NCBI RefSeq assembly: GCF_014649495.1
Contig: NZ_BMTD01000015.1
Coordinates: forward strand, 124,001 to 188,000
DNA: 64,000 nt
Direction: 5' to 3'
From: Streptomyces filipinensis
GTDB taxonomy: Bacteria > Actinomycetota > Actinomycetes > Streptomycetales > Streptomycetaceae
A program made the translations under genes and the position numbers. Below the pieces are notes generated by a model that was not told the DNA's origin, did not search any database, and worked only from the letters and a program-made list of their open reading frames with translations. This document shows positions 50,760 through 59,164 of the stretch, piece after piece (positions within the stretch are counted from its first letter, which is position 1; each line of letters opens with the position of its first letter).

Positions 50760-51986
50760 ATGTCCGGCAACGCAGCGCAACACGACATCGTCGTGACGGG
50801 GGTGGGCGCGACCACCCCACTCGGTGGCGACGCCCCTTCGACGTGGGCAGCGATGCTCGCCGGGGAGTCCGGCGTCACATCGGTGACCGCGGAGTGGGCC
50901 GAACCTCTCCCCGTGCGGATTGCCGCGCGGCTGCGCACCGACCCCGGCGAGGCCCTGCCTCGGGTGGAGGCCCGACGGATGGACCGCTGCGAGCAGATCG
51001 CGCTGCTCAGCGCGCGAGAGGCGTGGGCCGACGCCGGTACGCCCGACGTGGATCCGGAGCGCCTGGCGGTGGTCATAGGCACCGGCATCGGTGGTGTCAG
51101 CTCGCTGCTCGCCCAGAACCACACCCTTGAGCAGCAAGGCCCGCGGCGGGTCTCCCCGTTCGCCATTCCCATGCTGATGGCCAACAGCGCCGCCGCCCGG
51201 GTCAGCATCGACCTCGGCGCGCGAGCCGGCGCGCGCACTCCGGTCAGCGCCTGCTCCTCCGCCGCGGAGGCCATCGCCATGGCCGTCGACCTCATCCGCC
51301 TCGACCGAGCCGACATCGTTGTGGCGGGCGGTACGGAAGCCGGCGTCCTCCCGCTCCCGCTGGCCGCCTTCGCTCAGATGACGGCCCTGTCCAAGCGTAA
51401 CGACGACCCAGCGGGCGCCTCCCGGCCGTTCGATGCGGCCCGGGACGGTTTCGTGCTGGGTGAAGGCGGGGCGGTCCTCGTCCTGGAACGCGCGGAGTTC
51501 GCCCGCGCCCGGGGCGCCCGCCCGATCGCCGCCGTCGCCGGAGCAGGTATCTCCTCCAACGCCGGCCATATCACCGCCTCTGACGTGGAAGGCCAGGTAC
51601 GCGCGATCCGGATGGCACTGCGCGAAGGCGGCCTCTCCCCGCAGGACATCGGCTTCGTCCAAGCGCACGCCACGGCGACGCCCACCGGCGACCTGGAGGA
51701 GGCCGAGGCCATTCACGAGGCCATCGGTCACCACTCGGCGATCAGCGCCATCAAGTCGATGACCGGCCACCTGCTGGGCGCCTCCGGGGCGGTGGCGTCG
51801 CTGGCCGCCGTGTACGGTCTCCGCGACGGCATCGCCCCCGCCATCCGCAACCTCGACCACCCGGACCCGGCTGTCAAGCTGGACCTCATCGCGGGCACCC
51901 CCCGTGCGGGCCGCTGGGACGCCGCCCTGGTCAACTCCTTCGCCTTCGGTGGACACAACGTCAGCGTGGCCTTCACACGGACCTGA
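50760..51986 (+). CDS. Beta-ketoacyl-ACP synthase (KAS II/FabF-like), stand-alone
   Basis: 408 residues from ATG 50760. The Claisen-condensing triad is present: Cys in SACSSAAEAIAMAVD, His in VQAHATATPTGDLEE (normally HGTSTPxxD), and His in KSMTGHLLGASGAV. IVVTGVGATTPLGGDAPSTW and AVVIGTGIGG are also standard, and NSFAFGGHNVSVAFTR ends the fold. The middle motif is HATATPTGD rather than HGTSTPLND, a departure seen in secondary-metabolite KAS proteins. No ACP, KR, MT or chain-length factor gene lies beside it, so it is an orphan FabF paralogue or a remnant of a lipid or polyketide cluster. Confidence 0.92.
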   Translation: MSGNAAQHDIVVTGVGATTPLGGDAPSTWAAMLAGESGVTSVTAEWAEPLPVRIAARLRTDPGEALPRVEARRMDRCEQIALLSAREAWADAGTPDVDPERLAVVIGTGIGGVSSLLAQNHTLEQQGPRRVSPFAIPMLMANSAAARVSIDLGARAGARTPVSACSSAAEAIAMAVDLIRLDRADIVVAGGTEAGVLPLPLAAFAQMTALSKRNDDPAGASRPFDAARDGFVLGEGGAVLVLERAEFARARGARPIAAVAGAGISSNAGHITASDVEGQVRAIRMALREGGLSPQDIGFVQAHATATPTGDLEEAEAIHEAIGHHSAISAIKSMTGHLLGASGAVASLAAVYGLRDGIAPAIRNLDHPDPAVKLDLIAGTPRAGRWDAALVNSFAFGGHNVSVAFTRT

Positions 51987-52644
51987 GCTGACCCTCCGTC
52001 GCCGTGCGGGCTGCCCACCGCGAGACGCCGGATCGTCCGCGCGCTGGAATCCTCCCGGTCTGATGCGCCGGTTCGGCATCACCGAGTTCGGCGCGCAGTG
52101 TGACGCCGACGGGGACCGGGGAGCCCGTTCGGCGGCGATGCATGCCGCGGGGTCGTAGATGTTCACCGAGGTGGGGGTTGCCGGACGACTCGCGCACGAC
52201 GGCCGCCTTGAAGCCCTTCACCCGCTACCTGCCGGCCTCGACTCCGGCCGCGCGGTCCAAGCGCCTCACCCCTTCGAGAAACCATGCCAACCCATCGCGC
52301 CTGGGCGGGTGGGCTTGAGCGGCGTCAGCGGGCTGTGGTGACGGTGACGGGGCGCCCGGGTAGCGGCGGGCAGGCCGAGGGCAGCGCCGCGCATGAACTC
52401 TCCAAAAAGGTGTGGGGGGTTGATTTGGAGAGGTGCACACCAGCGGACCGCAGCCGCCCCTCGATGCGCTACGCGTATGGACTACCCACGACGACTCCCC
52501 CAAGCCATGTTCACCAACCGGTCACCGCCACCAGGGCGAACAGGGCGAACCGCCTGAGGGAAAGCAGACGAAGAGAACCGGCTCAGCATGGTGGCCCAGT
52601 GGACGACGATCCAGCACCCCCTTGAGCGTGCCCTTCCCGGAACG
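51987..52644. other. Intergenic region
   Basis: About 660 bp; short frames on both strands, none recognisable. No hairpin longer than ordinary was seen after the KAS stop codon. A plus-strand frame 52588-52941 overlaps the candidate minus-strand gene at 52645 and is probably its shadow. Confidence 0.4.
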
Positions 52645-52872
52645 TCACAGGCCAGTGGGAGAGATCGCGCCGCCGGGCAGTTGAGGCTGCTGCCGCAGCG
52701 GGCGGGCGGCGGGCCAGGGAGCGGAGGGCAAGACCTGCGCCAGCTGGTGGCGTACACGGTCGGCTTCACCACGAGCCTGGGCCGGCACATCACCGCGCTC
52801 TGCGACAAGGCGGTTGAAGATCGGGGTTTCCTGGAACATGTTGGGATCTGCCTTCTGGGGTTGGCGCGGCAC
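52645..52872 (-). CDS. Small hypothetical protein
   Basis: 75 residues from GTG 52870-52872 (MPRQPQKADPNMFQETPIFN then RLVAERGDVPAQARGEADRV). The first 45 residues have a natural composition and good codon bias, with a charged helix RGEADRVRHQLAQVL, while the last 25 are proline/arginine/glutamine-rich. I do not recognise it; small proteins with 'TPIFxxLVAERGDVP' openings occur on actinomycete mobile elements in general memory, but that is not a firm match. The tail may be out of frame. Confidence 0.35.
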   Translation of the reverse strand: MPRQPQKADPNMFQETPIFNRLVAERGDVPAQARGEADRVRHQLAQVLPSAPWPAARPLRQQPQLPGGAISPTGL

Positions 52873-53107
52873 GGCAACCGCCGAGCTGCGAGCCGATCAT
52901 GTGACAGGTCGAGTATCCAATGCCGGGAGCAGGGGCGGTGACCAGCCGTATGCACCGTCGCCGCCCCGCACGCGAAGAGCGGCCGCCCCGGGTCCAACGT
53001 TCCTGCCCTGAATCGCCCGGTACGGCACCTGTGACGCCCGCGAAGTAGTTGTCAGGACGGTGTTCAGTGGCGTGGCCTCCGACCGGACAGCCATCATCCG
53101 GCTTCGC

Positions 53108-53533
53108 TCATGACCGACCGGGCGCGCTCTGTTCGAGTGCGGCAGTGTGGCCCACCGCCGCGAGCGATTCGAGCGGCGAGCAGGCGGCCGTCAGGTACAC
53201 GGGCCAGCCGCGGGCCGCCGCCTCCAGGACAGCCGGGTTGTCCTCGGCCGTCTCGGCCCCGGCTCCCCGCACCCAGTGGCTGACGGCGTCCACCGGAGCC
53301 CAGCGGCCGCCCGAGGCGTTGAGGACGAACTCGCCGCCCGTGTCGGTCCGTGCCTGAGGGACACGTTCGAAGCTCCACGACGCCCATCCGTACCGGGCGC
53401 ACCACATGTCCAGGCCCTGCCCCGGCAGGGGCGGACCGGCCCACACGGCCGGCCAGTCCACGTCGGCCAGTCCCCGCAGCTCGGTGAGCTGCTCCTGCGG
53501 TGTGCGGTCCTGGCGTCCTGATGGGAGGCCCAT
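53108..53533 (-). CDS. Hypothetical protein
   Basis: 141 residues from ATG 53531-53533, 54 bp downstream of the GNAT gene on the same strand, so probably co-transcribed. Sequence features: LTELRGLADVDWPAVW, LDMWCARYGWASWSFERVPQ, EFVLNASGGRWAPVDAVSHW and a helix VLEAAARGWPVYLTAAC. Tryptophan-rich and soluble, with no membrane segment or catalytic motif I can name. It may be one of the small Streptomyces domain-of-unknown-function proteins. Confidence 0.6.
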   Translation of the reverse strand: MGLPSGRQDRTPQEQLTELRGLADVDWPAVWAGPPLPGQGLDMWCARYGWASWSFERVPQARTDTGGEFVLNASGGRWAPVDAVSHWVRGAGAETAEDNPAVLEAAARGWPVYLTAACSPLESLAAVGHTAALEQSAPGRS

Positions 53534-53587
53534 GGTCTGTCTGCCTGACGAAGCTCCGGCGCGGGAACTGAAGACTCGTCAGGTCGG

Positions 53588-54127
53588 TCACTGTCCTGGT
53601 TCACCGCCGGACCTCTCCCCGCGGAGCATGGAGAAGATCACCTGATCGTGCCACTGACCGCCGCGCCACTGCGCGGAGCGCAGCACGCCCTCCCTGACGA
53701 AGCCCGCCTTCTCCAGCGCACGCTGCTCGGCGAGGTTGGCGCAGTCCGTCCAGGCTTGGAGCCGTTCGGCCCTGGTGTGGTCGAAGAGGTACTCGGCCAG
53801 GAGTCGCTGGGCCCGTGTGCCTATGCCGCGGCCGTGCGCGGCGGGCACCAGGCCGATCGCCAGGGTCCAGCAGGTGGAGGTGGCGGGGCGCCCCCAGGCG
53901 CTGGCGAACCACTCGACCCGGCCCACCGTCCGGCCTCCCTCCGCGACGGAGAGCATGCCGCCGTCGGGGCTGAGCAGGCCGGTCTCCGCGAACTGCCGGC
54001 GCAGGCCAGCCGCTGAACCGAAGCCGAACCACTGGTACCGGCCGGTCCCCTCCGGGCCGTTGAACTCGCGCTCGAACAGGTCGAGATCGTCGGCGGTCAC
54101 CGGGCGCAGCGCGATCTCATCGGGCAT
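53588..54127 (-). CDS. GNAT-family N-acetyltransferase (RimJ-like)
   Basis: 179 residues from ATG 54125-54127 (MPDEIALRPVTADDLDLFER). The acetyl-CoA loop is GLVPAAHGRGIGTRAQRLLA (Q/R-x-x-G-x-G/A) near residue 107, followed by DHTRAERLQAWTDCANLAEQ and RALEKAGFVREGVLRSAQWR, the RimJ/RimL style C-terminus. Likely acetylates an amine of a protein N-terminus or small molecule. Confidence 0.88.
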   Translation of the reverse strand: MPDEIALRPVTADDLDLFEREFNGPEGTGRYQWFGFGSAAGLRRQFAETGLLSPDGGMLSVAEGGRTVGRVEWFASAWGRPATSTCWTLAIGLVPAAHGRGIGTRAQRLLAEYLFDHTRAERLQAWTDCANLAEQRALEKAGFVREGVLRSAQWRGGQWHDQVIFSMLRGERSGGEPGQ

Positions 54128-54466
54128 GGAACGACTCCTGATCCTCTCGGCCACACGGTTCGACCTCGTATGGCCAGCGTGGGCAACGACGGCGTCTGAC
54201 TCTTCCACACGCCGTGCCGCGTGCCGGCGGGATGCCCGGCGCCGCGCACCGGGAAAGGTCCTCCGGACAGGGCCCCTGGCCAGGCCGTGGTCCTCCACCG
54301 CACACCGCCACTGCGACTTCCGGAGCTTCGATGACCATGCCCCGGCGCCAGAGGCCGCTGACGAGACCCTCGCCGGCCACGCCGAGCACCGTGCCGCCTG
54401 TCTGCGGAAAGCCGGGGCCGCATGTCCCCGCGGACGGCCTCCCCCTCAGGGGACGGTGACGAACCG
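54128..54466. other. Intergenic region
   Basis: About 340 bp between GNAT start and nitrilase stop, with arginine-rich short frames only. It must hold the GNAT promoter. No specific structure was identified. Confidence 0.4.
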
Positions 54467-55174
54467 TCAGTTGAGCGTCGCGGTCACCACGGCGCCGGGC
54501 TCGGGGCCGGCCTGGGCCACCCGTGATCCGTCGGGCGCCCACACCCCGGAGCCGCCGGAGGTCTCCCGGTACTCGCCGCTCGGCCCCGCCACGGTCGACA
54601 GCACGACCCATACGCCGTGCACCGTCGCCCGCTCCTGCATGTGCCCGTCCCGGCACGCCGACTGCTCAGGGCCGGCACCGTAGAGCGTGCTGGCGACATA
54701 GGCGTCGATGCCCAACGCCGCTGCTTCTGCGGCGTGCTGCGGCACCGCCGCATCGCGGCACACAGCCAGCCCCAGACGCCACCCGCCGATCTCCAGCACC
54801 GCCGATTCCGCGCCCGGGGTGAAGCGGATCCTTTCGTCTCCGTGCAGGTGCATCTTCGCGTACGCCGGCGCAGCGCCCTCGCCCGTCACGGCCAGGGTCG
54901 CTATGTACTCCCGCCCGTCCTCGCCCCGCACCGGAGCACCGGCCAGCGCCATCGCCCCCGTGGTGCGGCATGCGTCGACGAGTGGAGCGAGCCGGGGGTC
55001 GTCCACGGCCACGGCCGGGGCGGCGAGGTCGTAGCCCGTGAGTGAAAGCTCCGGGAAGACGACCAGGGGTGCCTGCGCGGTCAGCACCGCCTCGGCGTGC
55101 AGAGCGGCGTTGGCGGCGACGTCCAGATCGACGCAGCGGGGCTGTGCCGCGGCGACGGTCAGTGGTTGAGGCAC
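54467..55174 (-). CDS. Carbon-nitrogen hydrolase (nitrilase superfamily)
   Basis: 235 residues from GTG 55172-55174. The catalytic Glu is in VVFPELSLTGYDL, the Lys in YAKMHLHGDERIRFTPG, and the Cys in LGLAVCRDAAVPQHAAE: the E-K-C triad of nitrilases/amidases. The short length and lack of further domains favour an amidase such as omega-amidase or deaminated glutathione/N-carbamoyl hydrolysis; CRDAxxP replaces CYDxRFP, so the group is uncommon. It ends with WAPDGSRVAQAGPEPGAVV, the standard final strand. Confidence 0.9.
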   Translation of the reverse strand: MPQPLTVAAAQPRCVDLDVAANAALHAEAVLTAQAPLVVFPELSLTGYDLAAPAVAVDDPRLAPLVDACRTTGAMALAGAPVRGEDGREYIATLAVTGEGAAPAYAKMHLHGDERIRFTPGAESAVLEIGGWRLGLAVCRDAAVPQHAAEAAALGIDAYVASTLYGAGPEQSACRDGHMQERATVHGVWVVLSTVAGPSGEYRETSGGSGVWAPDGSRVAQAGPEPGAVVTATLN

Positions 55175-55393
55175 AAGGCACTCCAGGTCAGGCGGCGAGG
55201 GAGAACGTAGATCAGTCTAAGCAGACCGTGATCTTGGTGGGCGGGAGCAAGTCAGGGGACGGGTGCGACCGTCGCCGTGAGGTGCGTGAGGGGGGAAGCG
55301 GTGCTCCGCTCGGCCGGCGCGCCTCGCCGCTCCTTGCCTTAAGATCACGCATGTCTTGATCAACTTCGGGCAACCATCGGGGGCACAGCGGAC

Positions 55394-56092
55394 ATGAACA
55401 TATGGAGGGCTGCCGTGGCCGTCCTGGCGGTGGCAGCGACCGTCGCGGGATGCGGGTCCGGGAAGGAGGCGGACGGGAACCCCAAGGCTTCGGACAAGGC
55501 CGCCTCGCCCACGGCGGAGAAGCTCGCAGCCGACCCAGGTATCCGCTACACCAAGGTTGTCCCGCCGGCGATGGAAGGCCTGGTCTGCGACGAAGGCGAC
55601 GGAGGCTTCCGCTTCGGCAGCGACCTCGACATCGGCGTCTACGGCGATGACGGCTTGAAGGAGATCGCCGACGACAGCGGTGACGTCGCCGATGAGATCT
55701 CCTGCTTCGGCAGCCCACGCATCGTCCTCCGCAAGGGCACGCGGTCGGCGTCGGCGCCCACGTTCACCGCCAGGACGACCCTGTACGAGAACGTCCCCGA
55801 TCCCACGGCCTCTCTGGCCAAGATCTTCGACCACTCCATGAAGCTCAGCGTGAGCTACGGCCGCAACCTCACCGGCAAGCCCCAAATCTCCACGAGCCGC
55901 AGTATGGTGGCGAAGTGTCAGCAGAACGTCACTGACACCTTCCCCATGACCACATGCTTCTGGGCCAACTACAGAGCGGTCGGCGCCGTCGACTTCTTCC
56001 CGCCGGACGGCCAGTACGTGCCGATCGCCTCGGCCGCCGCGCTGACGAAGGACTTCGTCGGTCGTGCACTCAAGGGCACGGGCGGTTCCTGA
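55394..56092 (+). CDS. Lipoprotein of unknown function
   Basis: 232 residues from ATG 55394. The signal peptide (MNIWRAAVAVLAVAATVAGC) ends in a lipobox VAGC, so Cys20 would be lipidated. A Ser/Ala/Lys linker precedes a soluble domain with SDLDIGVYGDDGLKEIADDS, FTARTTLYENVPDPTASLAK, KLSVSYGRNLTGKPQISTSR and CFWANYRAVGAVDFFP. The pattern of paired cysteines (VCDEGD, ISCFGS, AKCQQN, TTCFWAN) suggests disulphides in an extracytoplasmic domain common in Streptomyces lipoproteins of unknown role. Confidence 0.8.
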   Translation: MNIWRAAVAVLAVAATVAGCGSGKEADGNPKASDKAASPTAEKLAADPGIRYTKVVPPAMEGLVCDEGDGGFRFGSDLDIGVYGDDGLKEIADDSGDVADEISCFGSPRIVLRKGTRSASAPTFTARTTLYENVPDPTASLAKIFDHSMKLSVSYGRNLTGKPQISTSRSMVAKCQQNVTDTFPMTTCFWANYRAVGAVDFFPPDGQYVPIASAAALTKDFVGRALKGTGGS

Positions 56093-56189
56093 CAACCCCC
56101 GGCCGGGGAACGGCACATGTGCCGGACCGACGCGTACGACGCGAAATCCCGGAGCACCGGGCGACACGGCACACATGCCCGTCGTCGCG

Positions 56190-57786
56190 TCAGTCGACGA
56201 GGACGCCCGGATTGAGGATGTGATGGGGGTCGAGGGCGTCCTTGGCGGCGCGCAGCGCCAGTGCGAAGGGCTCGGGGCGCTGAAGGTCGTAGGCGGGGCG
56301 ATGGTCGCGGCCGACTGCGTGGTGGTGGGTGATGGTCGCGCGGTAGCGGTGCAGGACGTCACTGGCGACGGCCTTGATGTCGTCCCAGAGGGAGACCTCG
56401 TCGCCGGGTCGGCCGGCGACGGCCACGGTGAAGTAGGGGGCGGCGCCGTCTGGGTAGACGTGGGTCAGGCGGCAGTTGACGGTGGCCGGTGGCCTTCAAC
56501 GCGGCGGCGCCGACCTCCGTGCGGACGGCGTCGATCAGGGCGGGAACCTTGTCCCAGGTGACGGCGGTCTCGAAGGTCTCGACGACGGCGCCCATGCGGG
56601 CCAAGCCATCGCGCAGGTAGGGCATACGCAGGAACGCCGAGCGCCAGGCACTCACGGCCGAGTCGGCCGGGGCGTCGTGGTCCGCCGTCGGCGTCCCGGC
56701 GCGGCCGCCGTGGGCGCGGGCCAGGTCCAGCGCGCACGTGAGGCGGTCGTCGACGGGGGTGGTTGCGGATTCGAAACCCAGGACGAGGACGGCGGAGCCG
56801 TCGTGCGAGGCGCCGGACAGCAGTGCTTCACCGGAATCGAGCAGCCGGCAGTTGGCCGGGGTGAGGTCGGACTGGGCGATGGCACGCACCGCGTCGAGCG
56901 CACGGTGGAAGTCGGTGAAGGCGACAGACGCCGAGGCCTTGTGGCGCGGCCGCTCCTGCAGGCGCATCCACGCCTCGGTGATGACCCCGAGCGCGCCCTC
57001 GGAACCGAGGAACAGGCGGTCGGGCGATGGCCCCGCGCCGGACGCGGGCAGCCGCCAGGACGTGCAGGCGCCGGCGGGTGTGACCACGCGCAGGGATTGC
57101 ACGAAGTCATCGATGTGGGTGCGGACGGTGGCGTAGTGGCCGCCGGCCCGGGTGGCCAGCCAGCCGCCGAGGGTGGAGAACTCGAAGCTCTGCGGGAAGT
57201 GGCGCAGCGTGAGGCCGTGGGGCCGCAGCTGCTCCTCCAGCACGGGACCGAGCGCGCCGGCCTGGATGCGGGCTGAGCGGCTGGTGGTGTCGATCTCGAG
57301 AACCCGGTCCATCGAGGTCAGATCCAGCGACAGCACGGCGCGGTGGTCGTCGCCTCGGTACTCGACGCCGCCGACCACCGAGGAGCCGCCACCGAAGGGG
57401 ATGACGGCCACGCCATGCTCGCCGGCCCAGTCCAGCAGGTCGGCGACCTCTTGGTCGTCGGTCGGTCGGGCGACCAGGTCGGGGATCCGGCCGGCCCGGC
57501 CGCGCAGGGCCCGGATGACGTCGCGGTAGGCCTTGCCCATGGCGTGGGCGGCCCGCGCTTCGGGATCGCTGGTGACCAGGTGCGCCAGTGCGGGCGGAGG
57601 TGTCGCGCCGGGGCGGGTGATGGGCAGGTCGGTGACCCGGGGTATCGGCAGCGGGCGGGCCAGGGTGCCGGGCAGCAGGGCGCCCATGGCGGTGCATTCG
57701 GCGTCGTCGGGGTGGGCGTCGGCGTAGCCCCAGCCCCACCAGGAGCGGGTGCGGCAGGTGCCGGGGTCGGACGGGAGAGCAGGCAT
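56190..57786 (-). pseudogene. FAD-linked oxidase (alkyldihydroxyacetonephosphate-synthase-like), broken by 7-bp duplication
   Basis: From ATG 57784-57786 the frame encodes a VAO-type FAD protein: VARPTDDQEVADLLDWAGEH, then VIPFGGGSSVVGGVEYRGDD (FAD loop), LSLDLTSMDRVLEIDTTSRS, TLGGWLATRAGGHYATVRTH (PP-loop region), and LFLGSEGALGVITEAWMRLQ. At 56481-56494 the sequence GGTGGCC occurs twice in tandem; removing one copy restores the frame (1590 nt, 529 codons plus stop). The protein then ends with YRATITHHHAVGRDHRPAYD and DALDPHHILNPGVLVD, the normal HHH active-site C-terminus of AGPS-like enzymes. It is divergent from a TetR gene over 67 bp. Confidence 0.85.
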
Positions 57787-57808
57787 GGGGGCTCCCAGGC
57801 TGTGTCCA

Positions 57809-57834
57809 GGTAATTGACCGAGCGGTAAATTACC
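57809..57834. promoter_or_regulatory. 26-bp operator-like palindrome between FAD oxidase and TetR
   Basis: GGTAATTGACCG at 57809-57820 is mirrored by CGGTAAATTACC at 57823-57834 with a 2-bp centre AG; only one position mismatches. Flanked by the divergent starts 57786 and 57854, it is the obvious binding site for the TetR protein encoded at 57854. Confidence 0.8.
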
Positions 57835-57853
57835 CTAGGGTTATATTGAGTCC

Positions 57854-58492
57854 ATGACAACGCCCCCCTCCAGAGCCGGCACCAAGGGCGTGCCCAGGGC
57901 CGCACGCGAGCGCCAGGTGCTGGCCGCGGCAACCGAGGAGTTCGGCCGCCGCGGCTACGAGGCCACCACCGTTGCCGCCATCGCCGCCCGCGTGGGCGTC
58001 ACCAAGCCACTGCTGCACCACTATTTCGGCGGCAAGCAGGACCTCTACGTCGCCTGCCTGAATCTGGTCGGCGACCGGCTGCTGGACGCGATCGGCGCCG
58101 CGATGGCCCAGCACGACCCCAGTGCGCCGCCCACTCCCCTGCGCGTGCTGCACGCCCTGTTCACCGCCCTGGACGGGCAGCGCGAAGCGTGGTTCGTCCT
58201 CTACGACGCCACGCTGCCGCCCGACAGCGAAGCCGCCCGACGCGCGGCGTGCTACCGCGGCGCCATCGACGACCTCGCCAAGCTCGGCACCGCCGACCTG
58301 CTGCACGCGGCCGGATCCAATGACCCGCTCGACGCCGACGCCCTCACATACGCCTGGCGCGGCCTGTGTACCGCCCTGGTCCGCTGGTGGGTCAACCACC
58401 CCGACCAGTCACCGGAAGCCATGGCGCAACGCTGCGCGCGGCTCTTCGCGGCCAGCCGCAGCATCCTCACCACCGGCGACGAGAGCATGTGA
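57854..58492 (+). CDS. TetR-family regulator of the FAD-linked oxidase
   Basis: 212 residues from ATG 57854. The HTH is RQVLAAATEEFGRRGYEATT with VAAIAARVGVTKPLLHHYFG, then GKQDLYVACLNLVGDRLL. The C-terminal domain is all-helical (RAACYRGAIDDLAKLGTADL; TYAWRGLCTALVRWWVNHPD). The palindrome 20 bp upstream of its start also controls the FAD oxidase, so the pair forms a regulator-target cassette. Confidence 0.92.
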   Translation: MTTPPSRAGTKGVPRAARERQVLAAATEEFGRRGYEATTVAAIAARVGVTKPLLHHYFGGKQDLYVACLNLVGDRLLDAIGAAMAQHDPSAPPTPLRVLHALFTALDGQREAWFVLYDATLPPDSEAARRAACYRGAIDDLAKLGTADLLHAAGSNDPLDADALTYAWRGLCTALVRWWVNHPDQSPEAMAQRCARLFAASRSILTTGDESM

Positions 58493-58606
58493 GCCTGGCC
58501 GCCGGCCCGGTCACTCCGGTAGGGCTGCTGGTACGAGTGCTGAACCGGCACCGACGCGGGCCACCGGTCCGGCGGCTCGGCACGGGGTCCGCAGCGGCCT
58601 GCGTAG

Positions 58607-58654
58607 AGGGGTGGACGGCGAAGAGGGGGACGCCGGGGAGGGGTGGACGGCGAA
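58607..58654. repeat. Two copies of a 16-bp direct repeat
   Basis: AGGGGTGGACGGCGAA occurs at 58607-58622 and 58639-58654, 32 bp apart, in the short non-coding stretch between the TetR gene and the convergent GNAT gene. It may reflect a small duplication. Confidence 0.7.
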
Positions 58655-58663
58655 CGTCGCGGG

Positions 58664-59164
58664 CTAAGGCTGGAGTACCAGGTCCCGCTGGTACCACGTG
58701 CCTGGCTTGCCGCCGAGGTCGGCCGGGTCGGCTGGGCCGACCGGGACGAACCCGGCTTTGGTCAGCACCTTCTGGGACGCGACATTCACGTGTGCGGTGG
58801 CCGCCCGCAGGGTGCGCAGCCCGTGCCGCGCCGCCGCCAGCCGGCACAGCTCCCGGACGGTCGCGGTCGCCACGCCCCGACCGGCCACGTGCTGCGCGAC
58901 CCGGTAGCCGAGTTCGGCGGTGTGATCCTCGATGTCGACCAGGTTGAACCTGCCCAGTACCGAGCCGTCCTCGGCGACGAGCACGTGGAAGGCGCAGATC
59001 CCGGCCTCCTGCTCAGCCAGCAAGGCGTTGTACCGGTCGGTGAACTGGTCGAAGTAGTCGTCGCCGCGGTCGGAGACCGCGGCCGCGAAGTAGGTGCGGT
59101 TCGCCAGCTCGAAGGCCAGGACCGCCGGGGCATGACCAGCATGCAGACGCTTCAGCTCGGGCAT
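58664..59164 (-). CDS. GNAT-family N-acetyltransferase
   Basis: 166 residues from ATG 59162-59164. VLVAEDGSVLGRFNLVDIED and ELGYRVAQHVAGRGVATATV (acetyl-CoA loop R-G-V-A) followed by CRLAAARHGLRTLRAATAHV and NVASQKVLTKAGFVPVGPA place it in the RimJ/RimL-like group. It overlaps the end of the NACHT gene by 13 bp (59152-59164), so the two are co-transcribed and probably translationally coupled. Confidence 0.9.
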   Translation of the reverse strand: MPELKRLHAGHAPAVLAFELANRTYFAAAVSDRGDDYFDQFTDRYNALLAEQEAGICAFHVLVAEDGSVLGRFNLVDIEDHTAELGYRVAQHVAGRGVATATVRELCRLAAARHGLRTLRAATAHVNVASQKVLTKAGFVPVGPADPADLGGKPGTWYQRDLVLQP

